Source of the DNA: Formicarius rufipectus | Lineage: Eukaryota > Chordata > Aves > Passeriformes > Formicariidae | NCBI GenBank assembly: GCA_013399695.1 | Contig: VXAU01001993.1 | Coordinates: 268,284-332,283 of the forward strand | Reading direction: 5' to 3' | DNA: 64,000 nucleotides | Shown: piece after piece, positions 10,946 to 21,633 of the stretch | How positions within the stretch are numbered: the first letter of the stretch is position 1 | Layout: every line of letters begins with the position of its first letter | The notes under the pieces: generated by a model | What the model was told of the DNA's origin: nothing | Seen by the model: only the letters and a program-made list of their open reading frames with translations | Databases searched by the model: none | Translations under genes and position numbers: made by a program

Positions 10946-13857
10946 AGCCTTTTGTGGAAAGGTCACCTGCGAGGAGGGTGGTTGAGGTGTAATTCAAGGA
11001 GATTACAGGAGATTAGGCTACGCTTATATATATTATTTTTAGAGAGAGGGTGTGTACCTGTCCACGTGTCCATATGTATATTCATGGGTGCTTGCATAGC
11101 TACATGTATGTATTTTAAAGGGAAATGTGATAAAGGAGCAATATCCAGGAAGGTTTGCTGAATTAAAAAGTGGATGATGAAGGTTTTATTTTTTCCTGTT
11201 TTTTCCTTATTTTTACCCCCCTCCCCGCTGCATGCAGTGGGGCGATATCGGAACCCAGCGCTGCTCCTCTGTGTTTTTCACTTGGCTTTAATTAAACCTC
11301 AGGCAGAGCTGGAAAAATGTGGCGAGACGAGATAATTGCGCTTATTCCCCGCGCGGGGCTGTAGCTCGGGCTTGGAAAAAAAATGAGAGAAAGAGAAATT
11401 TGGAGGAGATATAAAGGTGATGGAGGGTGGCTGAGCTGCACTGTCAAGGATGATGGAGCTGCAAGATTTGGGACAAGAAACTTGGCCAGTCATGATTTCA
11501 GTATTACTAGTTTTCATCCCATTTTGCAATGCTGCGTGTTTACACTTTGCTCCTGTCACCAGAAAAATAACTACAATTCCTTTTTTATTTTTTTTTAATA
11601 CAAGTGCCCTGAATTGCTTGTCTTTTATATGCTTTCTTTCCTCTTTTTTATCCCTTTTGTTTTTTTGGCAATGTGTGGCCAAGGCGGAAATTTAAAAGGC
11701 GGTATCACTGGATAATTGCATTTATATTGGATAGAGGTCCCACACCCTTTGCACATGTTCCCTGCAGCCAGCACAATGAAAAACTTAGAATTCCACTTCC
11801 TCCCCAAGTCCCCTAAACTGATGGGGATGGGGTGTCATCAATGCAAAATACCGTGAAAATTCCCCCAAATTTGAATGTTGCCTCTTTTAAAGGAGAAAAA
11901 CAATTTATTTTTTATTTTTTTATTTTTGAGGCTTTCCCCCCCACTATTAAGGAAAATCAGTGTGTTGGAAATGGTTCTAGATGGTGGAAGAGGCTTCTTA
12001 CACCCTGGAAATAACTGGTGAAAAAAGGGTTCAGAGGGCCTAAAATATAAAAAAACCCTTTCTCTTCTCTTCACATGGAGCTCTAACAGACCATGGTAGC
12101 AAATATTTGGCTCAGATTGTTTTTTTGTGATTACAGTTTGTCAGAAAATACTGCTTGCATTCTGGAGGAAATATTATATTTTAGCTTTGTTTTCATTCCA
12201 AGAAGTCAAAATATTGATTTTTATACATGCATGTATATATATATATATATTTAATTTTTTTATTCCATGGTGAAGTTCCAAAGGCATTTTTTGTTTGGAC
12301 ACATAGAAGCAAAAAATTGTCAGTACTGTCTGCAGACATGAAATGTTTTGACATTTTAAAATGTTAGTTTCCAATTGACATTTCAACATAAAATAACATT
12401 AAAATGGCATCGAGTGAAGCTGTTGATTCAAACAAAAAATTAAATTTCATTGAGGCATTTCAAAACTGAATGTTCTTCTCCATTCTGAAGTAGCACTTTG
12501 GGAAAAGGAGCATTTATTGCTGAAGAAATAAAGTATTTCCCCCTGGTTTTGATATTCAGCAATCCTGACCCACTTTGCTATGTGATGGTGGTCACTGCAC
12601 TGGACCACCCCCAGCTGCTCACTTAGATGGGGTTGAGATAGCAAAGAAGGGGTTTTTCAATCTAATTGCAGTTTTGGATAAATCACTGTGTATTCCTCAG
12701 CCAAAAATTAAAAAATCCCCAGATTATTCACATAAAGCGAAAAACACATCAAATTTGTGTTTGTTCCTACATTGGTTGGTGGCCAATGGCATTGGAGGTG
12801 GGATGTGGCTATTCAGCAGGGAGCAGCTGCGTAGGAGATCTGCCAATAATATCTCATCAGAAAGCTAAAAAGCTACAACAACCCTCAAAATCACTTTTAT
12901 TTCTCTCAGTCCTTTCAAGCTCCCATTTCATGGGAAATTAATGAAGGGCAAACATGGAGCACCAATAAACCAACCATGTCCAGCATAGGTGGCCAAATGG
13001 CAAGTGTGTCTTGTGGCATGTTGCCTTGCATCGGTTCCTGATTTATTAATTAGCTCTGTTTCTCATTGATTTCAGTTATTTTTTGTCAGGTCATGATTTT
13101 GGGCAAGTTTTGGGCATCCTGGAGGATCCTCTGGGAAAAGCCAGGGAAATGTGTAAACTGCGGTGATTTGGGTGTTTTCTCTGGTGCTGATGAAAGGGTT
13201 GAGGCAAGGTGCTCTCTTTTCACTCACCATCATTGAAAGTGGTGGTGAGGGATCTTGTGTCTTGTCAAGAGTTTTGGTTGGAGAAACAGCATTTCTGAAT
13301 GCTCAAAAGGTGGTGAGTGCCTGCATCTGGAGAACATGGAAGAAGATATTACTTCTCATGGTTCTTCCATCACCCCAATAAAGAAAGACAAAACACTCCT
13401 TTTAAAGGATTTGTCTTGGGTCCTCCAGTGGTGCCATTCAGCATCTCCTGAGTGGAAATCCTCACATTTTTCCTTTGGAAGTTTTTACTCTCTGACTTCA
13501 TCTCACAGGCTGCTTCTCTTGTTATAGACCTTGTGGCCTCTTTCCCCAAGGTAGAACTAAGAAATATTTAATAAAGAGGTTATTTAACCTTTGGGAGAAT
13601 TTCCATATGAAAAACTGCCATTTTCACTGTGTCATACAATGGCTCTTCAGAAAGATCTTGAATTGGACTAGAATTGATGGCCAAGGCTACAACTGCAGAG
13701 TGCTCTTTCCACCCAAATTGTCAAATGGGGTTATAATTAGTCTCCTTCTGGAGATTTCTTGCAATATCTGAGGTCACTTCGCTATGAAGTCGCTATAGTG
13801 GCATTTGATTCTTATGGCATCTTTAGGCAGTTGGTCTGAGTCCTGCTTCTGTGTAGT

Positions 13858-14020
13858 GTAGTCATCAACCTTGGGCTGGGTCTTCTCTGTAGGATCAGCA
13901 CTTGTTGCCATTGTAGTCATCTGTGTAGGGCTGGGTCTTCCTAGAAGGGTTAATGTGTTGCTGTTGTAAGTCATCAACACAGATCTGAGTTTTCTCCGGA
14001 GGGTCGATGCATTACTCATT
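13858..14020. repeat. Minisatellite, about 55-bp units, three copies
   Basis: Units start GTAGTCATCAAC at 13858, GTAGTCATCTGT at 13913 and GTAAGTCATCAACAC at 13966. Each then has a (T/A)GGGCTGGGTCTTCT-like or GATCTGAGTTTTCTC core. A more diverged unit may precede them from about 13803. The 81-codon reverse frame with repeated Pro/Thr/Met words is a by-product. Confidence 0.75.
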
Positions 14021-16477
14021 GATGTTGTTTAATAACTGCTCAAATTGTGCTAGCAAAGACTTCACAACTATGGTTTCTTGGGGAAGCAGAGCATCTGTTT
14101 TCAAGTTCATTCCGCAGTTTGCCCTTTTCTTGCTTGGAATTTGCTTAAAAATAGGGAAATACTCAAATTGCTTGGAAATGAAAGTATCAAAAGATGATGA
14201 TTTGGGAACATCCTAATGTTGCATTCTTGGATGTGAACTTTTTGGCTTCCATTCATTTTCTTTCAATCTTAGTGAAAATAAATTAATGTGTCAGTGGTGT
14301 GGGTTGACACCACACTGGACACTCCACAAGGTCAATGTCACATCCACACTTACTCTCAAATGGCCAGCTTTAATTTTTATGGAAAAAATCATGAAAACGT
14401 GCATCTTTTCATGAGAAACATCAGATTTCATGGAACCTGCATTTTTTATGGAAGACCTCTGTGATTTTTGTCAGTGTGCATTGAGTGTGGACATTGGTAG
14501 TAACACTTTGTACTGAGGGGTACAAATCACGTGCAGGTCAAATATATAATTTTCTTACTGCAGGCTATTAATAGTTTATTAACTCCATTTAAACTCTGCC
14601 TTAATGCTCCTGGTGTGCCAAGTGTCTCTGCATAGAAATTGTTAAGAAAAGACAGTTTTTAATTGAATTATGGAGTGGTACTGGGGCACATTTGCAACTG
14701 TGCTGTGCCCTGTGTAGCCACGTTTCTGCAAATATTCTGTGTACATTTGCATGCACTATAGTAATTGGTGAATCTGGGGGGATGTGCCCCCTGGTTACAC
14801 AGGGATCAGGCCATCATTGAAAAAAACGTGCTTCTCAGGAGGTTGTTTTCAGCAGCATTTCTTGCTGAGCCAATCCAAAGCCTGGGGTTTTGCATGAGCA
14901 GTCAAAAGTGGGATGAAGTTCGCAGGGATGAATATTTGAAGCGTTGGAGTAACTCCGGTAAGGGGAAAGCCCTAAGCTTTAGAAATCTATTCCCATCACA
15001 AGAAAAGAATAATTTTTCCTGTCCTTACCTATGGTAAAACTCAAAGTTTGAGGAAGGGCATATGGATGGTGAAAAATTCTGCACTGCTGGAAGATTTTAT
15101 GCCTCAGAGATGGGAACTTAGGATTTATATTTGCTCTTATTGCCGATCCCCTCATTTAATCTTAAGCACTCCCTTCCTGCCCAAATACAGAAAAATACTT
15201 TTTAAAATTAATTTTCTGCCCCTCTTTTCACTTTGCTGTGATGTTTCTTTGTCTCTCATTGGTCCCCGGGTATTGAGAGTCAAGCCGGGACATTAATATT
15301 GATGCCGACCTCGGTTATTAGGAGCTGCATTTCCGAGTGTGCCGGCAGCATATAAATACTATTACTAGGTAATTAGTGAGCATCAAGCTGAGGTTGGATT
15401 GAGCAGGGCTTGGTGTCCTACTTTTGGGTTTTTTAGTTTTTTTCTTTTTCAAGTTCTTGGGGTTTTGCCCCAAGAAGGAGCCAGAGAAATGGAAATCCAG
15501 CTCACAAGCACCTGGATGCTCAATGAAGCAGAAGGAAGCAAAACAGAGGGAAAAATGGAAGAAAAAATATCTTCCAGGGTTTTTCCTTTTTGAAAACCTT
15601 CTGCATTTGAAATGCAAAAGAATGTTTTAGTTTATTAATTTTCCTATTCCTTCCCCCCCCCCGCCTTGATTGCTTCTATCCCTTCTTAATGGGTTTCTCA
15701 GTTTGCAAATTTCTCTTCCAGTGCCCCACTTTAATTTTGCTTCTCTGGTACTATAAAAGTTTGGAAAAGCTTCAGTGTTACGAAGGAGCAAATGCAACCA
15801 GAATACTCTGGTTGGATGCACCTGAAAAATAGGTGCTCCTTGCGTTCCTCACTCTCTCCCCCATTCACGTCTCCCCTGGAAATACAAGAAGAGTTTTTCC
15901 ATCCAAACAGTGATGAGGAGACATCCCAGGGTCAGTAAATCCTCCCCTTTATCCCATAGCGGGGCCCTGATTTATGGGTTATGTGAATAATTTAGGGGCG
16001 TTTTGCATCTTTTATACCTTTGAACTTCCACTGAAAGGTGTTTTGAGTTGCTGCTGCTGGCGAAATAGTGTCTGAAGGTGAACAACCCCTCAATTTTGCA
16101 TGAGTTAAGATGAGATGGGGAGTTGGGCTTTGCCTCTGAAGGCAGGAGGGTTTAATGCATGAATTCGTTGCATTAACATGGGAGCAAAGCAGTGGCTGCT
16201 TTGCTTTGGGAGGTGTATCACTGCAGCTCACTGCACTCAGGGTTGCAACTCCAATTTCTTTTTCCATGTTACTGTCCCCCCTTTCAGTTGCAGCTCAGTT
16301 GCCAACTTTCCCTCAGCATGGGGATGTTTTGGGTCAAATCTTCTCTTTTTCAGACCTTTTCATTGTTTGAGGAAAATTTGCTGGGGGAAGGTGCAGCCTT
16401 GTTAGTGGCGTGCTAATGGGAACATGCCTCTATCCCCCACTTCTGGATGCTTACAGAGGACTTTAATGTTGTTAAAC
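14021..16477. other. Upstream DNA with a CpG-containing block at 15240-15390
   Basis: No gene was recognised. Positions 15240-15390 hold six CpGs, ATTA/TAATTAG words and a TATAAATA at 15350 in otherwise CpG-poor DNA. A C run lies at 15653-15661. Confidence 0.55.
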
Positions 16478-16703
16478 TGAAAGAGAACAGGTTTAGATAT
16501 TAGTAAGAAATTTTTCCCCGTGAGAGTGGTGAAGCCCCGGCGTAGGTTGCCAAGAGAACATCCCTGGAAATGTCTGAGACCAGGCTGGACAGGGCTTGAA
16601 GAAATTTGGTTTAATGGAAGGTGTCCCTTCCTATGGCAGGTGGTCAGAATTAAATGATCTTTAAGATCCCTTCAAATCCAAAACATTCTGGGATTCTGTG
16701 TTT
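16478..16703 (+). mobile_element. CR1 3' fragment, + strand, diverged
   Basis: Words such as CAGGTTTAGATATTAGTAAG, TGAGACCAGGCTGGACAGG, GATCTTTAAGATCCCTTC and a final TTCTGGGATTCTGTG follow the CR1 consensus in order with many changes, so it looks older than the others here. Confidence 0.8.
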
Positions 16704-17419
16704 CTCTAACTTTTCCTTTTGAGGCCGACTGCCTCCCAAGGCTGTATGAGCATCAGTATGTGGGTTTGACAGGATGTCTGCATCAGGCTGCTGGAAAAGA
16801 TTTTAAATTCCCAACTAATTTCTTTTCCATGAAACAAATGAATCTTCAGAAGGGCCTTTCCTCACAGCTGCTAAGCCATTTAATTTATCTGAGTAATTTA
16901 CAATTTGTGATGGGGCTGTTAATAGCCTGATGTGGGATCAACACCACTTAGACACAGGAGTTGGATTCTTTTTTTTTTNGCATTTTCCCCCAGAGGCACA
17001 GAGCTGTGTTTGGAAAACGTCAGCTCCATCTCCCCAGCTACTTTGTCATGCCGGGACAGCTCGGGCTGAAAGTGCAAACCACAGCCCACCCATGGGGACA
17101 TGGTGCCCTGCTACTACTTAACTGCTTCAAAGTACCTGTCTGTGATATGAAACATGCCATAAAATGAATGTATTCCAGATGTCCCAGCAAATTCCCCTCA
17201 GCCACCTGAAGGCAGCCAACACAAGTGCAGTTCCTCAGTCCCTGCTGCCTCACTCACTGCCAAAAGGAGCAAAATGGTGGCTCATTTGGGGTTGCAGTTT
17301 GGGAGAGGGCCATTACTGGGCCAGAGTAATGCCCCTAGGTCCTGTCCAGTGCAGTGTTGGGTGAAGACTTCAGCTGCTGATGTTCCAGGGGGTGACTGCC
17401 CTCCCTGGGATTGGGGACG
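16704..17419. other. Upstream DNA, nothing recognised
   Basis: It contains one N at 16979 at the end of a T run, probably an unresolved homopolymer. No gene or repeat family seen. Confidence 0.65.
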
Positions 17420-17945
17420 ATGGGGTTTGCATCCTTGGGCTTTGCAGGGGGTGTTTGTTCTTATGGCTGAAGGGAGTCTCTCTCCATGGAAGTTCCCTGT
17501 TCTTGGGTTGTGGGATCTCCATCTTTGGAGTCTCTAGAGTATCCATCCTCGGGCTTGTGAAGTTCCTTGGATTTTGAGAGTCTACATTGTCAGTGTTGAG
17601 GGATCCCAATACTCAGGGTTAGGAGGATCTCCATTCTTGAGGTTTGTGAATTCTCCATCCTTGGGTTTTGATGATCTCCATCTGCAGGGCTGGGGGATTC
17701 CCATCCTTCTGGTTGGGGGGATTCCCATCCTTCTGGTTAGGTGGATCCATCCTTGTGTTTTGTAGAGCTTCATCCCTGAGGCTTGGGCATCTTCACCTTC
17801 AGAGCTTGGGAGGTGTCTCCATCTGTAAGCTATGGGAATCTTTTTCCTTGGGTTTGGAGTCCAACCATCATCCTCAGTGGTTGGCAGATCTCCACCATCC
17901 CAAGGGTTGGGTGATCTTGACCCATCTCTGTTCTCCATCCTGGAT
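17420..17945. repeat. Degenerate minisatellite, period about 24-30
   Basis: Units read roughly TCCATCCTTGGGTTTTGG plus GATCTCC or GATTCCC. Two adjacent copies (17692-17714 and 17716-17738) are identical over 23 bp with a period of 24. The open frames on both strands with repeated Ser/Phe/Leu/Gly or Pro/Trp/Arg words reflect the array. Confidence 0.85.
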
Positions 17946-20571
17946 GAAGCCACGACCCACAACCTCCTTCACATTATAATATCCACGTTGCATAGGCGCT
18001 ATGGAGGGCTCTAACCAGGCTCATACGCTTGGACAACTGCCCTTTTGGGATGTTTGGAACATCTGTGAGCAGACCAGGTTGCCAACTTTCCAGCCACCTC
18101 ACCAAACATGACCTTAATTTATTTAAAAGCTCCAGAGAGAACACATTGGGGTGTGTGCTTGCTGTTGAATTAGATATTTCTAGGACACACAACCAACAAT
18201 TTTGTTGTTGTGCTCTGTATTAGGTACTGGTTGGTGGACAGGACCATGGAAAAGCTGGAATAACAACCATGTAAAAGGCAATGAAGTAGGTGAAATAGCT
18301 AAAATTCCTATTCATTGCTAATATGTTGCATGGCACTAATTAAATTTTAAACAGCCTTGCTGAGGACTTCATTGCTAAAACATGATGTTTTCTCCTCCGG
18401 CACTACAACTGTTAACTCAAAGCAGAAGGAAGTCAAGCAGAATGAGGAACCGTGGGTCCATCACACTGCATCCAAATTGCCTACTGTGATGGCCAAATCC
18501 TGCCACTGTGCCTGCGGAGGACCCTCTGTTACCCCCTCCTGAAGGGAATTTTTTTGTGGGTGGGAAGTCAAATCCATCTTTCTGGGAGTGCAGAAATGTT
18601 GTCTGACCTGTGAGCATGCTGGGAGCGAGGGAAAAACTATCCTTGACTCTAGTCTCACCTGCCTCACTTTACGTGAGCATGGCTTTCCCTGAATATTTTT
18701 AGCCATGTTTTATGACTGGTCTCACAAGCCTGAAGCTGAGGGATTGTTGCCGTTGCACTCACTCACGAGCAAGTTATTTAATTCAGTCTTTGTGAGTGCT
18801 AAGAAAAGACTTCACTCAGTGTTACCTCTGACTTCTAGATCAACACCCAAATATGTATTTATTTTGTATTTCCCATCACTCAGTCTGTGAAGTATTTCTC
18901 CTGAAGTGGCCTGAGCTGATAATGCTTTATCTTCCATTTATGTTTAATTATTCTTTAATTATTTGGACACTTTTCTCATCACTGCTTTGAGTTCACCTAT
19001 TAATGCCACCCTTTTCAGTTTCACCTTCTCCAAAGGAAGGGAAATCTAGCAACCCTCTGTGATATTTATTTTTTTAAAAAAAAGGTGAAATTCAGTGATT
19101 TTATTTCCATTCTCTGTTTACCTTTTTCATTTTAAAATTAAGAACTGTGGTGGCTTGGGGCAAGTCTTCCCTGCCATTCTGTGGGGCTGATGGTACCAGG
19201 ATCTGGCCTAGACCAGGCTGAATGTAAAAAATTACAATTGCACCATTGAAAAGACTTTTTTTTTTTGCTCTTAGGGAGAGACTTTACCTTGTGCTGGCAG
19301 CAACCCTGGGGTCATGGAGGGCTGCAACGGAGGGAAGCACATGCACCCTCAGACGGGGTGATTTCTGTTTCCATATGGAAAAGGGATGTGGCATCTGGTT
19401 TCACTCCCAGCAGCTGGCAGCTTGAAGCCTGTGTTTTGCGTGGTGTGGAGTAAAGAGAAAATAAAGTGTCGAATTGTTTGGCATTATCAAGGATTTCTGC
19501 TCCCCAGGACTCCTGCATAAAGAGATGGAAATTTTAGCTGCTGGAGCCAAGGAACACACAGAAGTATATGAATTTATTACATTTTATCTCACTCCCCTAC
19601 AAACAGCACTAGAAATGTCAAAAGATCATCTATTGTTTCACTGTTTAGAAAGAATTTTTGTTTTTCAGTTGTAATTTCTTTGATGCTTGGCTATGGGGAA
19701 TGAAGAGAAATTGAAGCAGTAGCTGGCAGGGCTATGGCAGGTTGAACATGAAGGTTTGGCTGGCCATGGAGCTACATGCATTTAAATTTCTCACATCCTG
19801 GGTTTTTAATTTAACAAATGTAATTAAGGCTGGGGTAGGTACTCAGATTATTCATTTACTCCAGATGGAAAAAATTAAATTGAATGCAAATTCTGTAATC
19901 AGACATGAAGTTGAGGATGTCAGACGTGATGGGGAAGTGTCAGCACATTAATCGGACTGCTTTCCCTAAACAGCACCCGAATCTAAGAGCCAGGGATTAT
20001 TTGAATAATTGAGGTGGCATTTGATAAGATATCTGATTGCTGATATCTTAGGATGGAGTCCTAATTGTAATTCTCCATCAAGAAGGATTAATCTGCGTAA
20101 CAGGGTGCCCTGAGAGCAGTGCAGTGTCAGGCTTGTTCTCTTGAGTTTTGGTTCTTTATCAAGGGCTGCCATGCCCAGGAAAGGTGCCAAGGAGATTTAT
20201 TACTTCTCCTGTTACTTTATATGTGACCCAGCAGGTTGTCAGGTAGCACAGCTTGGCAGTGGTTATCCAGTCATCCAAGGCTGCCTGAGTCCCACAACCT
20301 CCAGTGCTGAATCTGTATTTTGGAGGTACCTCCCATCATTGCAGAAGGATGCATTATTGCGTCTTGATGTCACTTCTTTGTCCTCTGGGCACAGTTAGAC
20401 CCTTTTTTCTCTGTAAAATGGAGGCAAACTGTCCTGACTTCAGCAAAAAACCTTATTGGAGGACCATGACTCCATCCACAACATCATTTGATAGGATCCA
20501 ACCTTGATGCTCTTGGAAGATGGTTGGGGGTTGATGGACACTGACTCCCAACTCAGCCTTGGCTGGAGTAA
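17946..20571. other. Upstream DNA; possible conserved block at 19840-20110
   Basis: No gene was recognised. The end of the stretch is complex, ATTA-rich DNA with a perfect 9-bp stem (20025-20033 with 20042-20050). Confidence 0.55.
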
Positions 20572-21042
20572 TGTCATGGTTTAGGAATGGTACCCCTCAA
20601 TTTAGTGCTTCTGTTGAGACTCTCCAAATCCTGATTGCTCACCCTTCCCCTCCCCCGTGGCAGACTGGAGAGGAGAATTGGAGACACAGCATACAAAGAT
20701 GACAGGCTGACATAAGAACAATTTACTGGAAACACCAATGAAATAAGACTAGTAAGAGCAATAATATTAATAATAAAAGTGTACAAAAAAGAGAGTGATT
20801 CACAGTGCTCAGCACAGAGCACGACCTGACTGCAAACACAACACCCCAACCACTCCCTCTGGTTCAGGATCAGCACTAGGCTTACATGACCAGAAGGAAT
20901 CCCTCCTCCCTGGAAGAGGCTCCCTTCCACTTCCCCTGCCCCCAGGAATGATGTGAGGTGATACAGAATAACCTCCAGGTCCTGAGTAGGACCTATCCCA
21001 GCTACTCAAAAAATTAACCCTTTCCTGGCTGGAATGAGGACA
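20572..21042 (-). mobile_element. LTR-like dispersed repeat, copy 1
   Basis: It pairs with 30122-30629. Shared words in the same order include GGTTTA.GAATGGTA, GATGACAGGCTGA, GAACAATTTACTGGAAACA, ATAATAAAAGTGTACAAAA and AAAAAATTAAC. On the - strand it begins TGTCCTCATTCCAGCCAGGA and ends ACCATGACA, so it has TG...CA ends. It resembles the LTRs of an avian endogenous retrovirus family from memory. No flanking duplication is clear and no viral gene is present. Confidence 0.65.
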
Positions 21043-21423
21043 GGTAGCAAGAAGCAGCTGACACTGGGCGATAGTCAGAGAAAGGTTTTCTTGTGGAGTC
21101 CTTTTCACTGCCAGCACCATTGGGTCTTCTTAAAGCCAGAAGGGTGGGGAGATAGGGATGAACTTTCCATCCTGAATCTCACACCCTGAGTGAGATTAGA
21201 AAGGATTTAAAATTGTGAAAATGACAAATGAAAAAAATTAAAATATATCCATGTTGAAGATCCAGTCTTACAAACAAATAATAATGGTCTTCCCTTCTCT
21301 CCTCTGTCTAGCAGTAAATGAAAAAAAGAAAAGGGAAAAAAATGAAAGAAGGCGAAAGGATAGAATTTACTGGTGGGTTTGGGATTTTTTTTTTTTTTAT
21401 GGATTGAGTACTTTGAGACAAAA
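21043..21423. other. Spacer between LTR-like element and CR1
   Basis: Single-copy-looking DNA with A-rich and T-rich runs near 21318-21360 and 21385-21398. No gene. Confidence 0.6.
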
Positions 21424-21633
21424 TGTAATTTCTTCCCTCTGAGGGTGGGCAGGCCCTGGCACAGGTTGCCCAGAGCAGCTGTGGCTGCCCCATCCCTGGA
21501 AGTGTCCAAGGCCAGGTTGGATGGGACTTGGAGCAACCTGCGCTCTAGTGGAAGGTTTCCCTGTCCATGTCAGGGGATTGGAATGAGATGAGCTTTATGT
21601 TCCCTTCCAACCCAAACCATTCTAGGGTTCTAT
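21424..21633 (+). mobile_element. CR1 3' fragment, + strand
   Basis: It contains TGGCACAGGTTGCCCAGAGC, AGTGTCCAAGGCCAGGTTGG and TTCCCTTCCAACCCAAACCA in consensus order, ending TTCTAGGGTTCTATTA. Confidence 0.92.

Larger units (their letters stand above)
7861..13857. other. Upstream DNA, no gene; scattered motifs
   Basis: No exon or repeat family was recognised. Notable sites are T-rich runs near 8342-8467, a perfect palindrome at 9379-9397, two RFX-like motifs (9913-9926 and 10932-10945), a CpG-rich palindrome at 11347-11358 and a TA repeat near 12232-12250. Confidence 0.6.
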
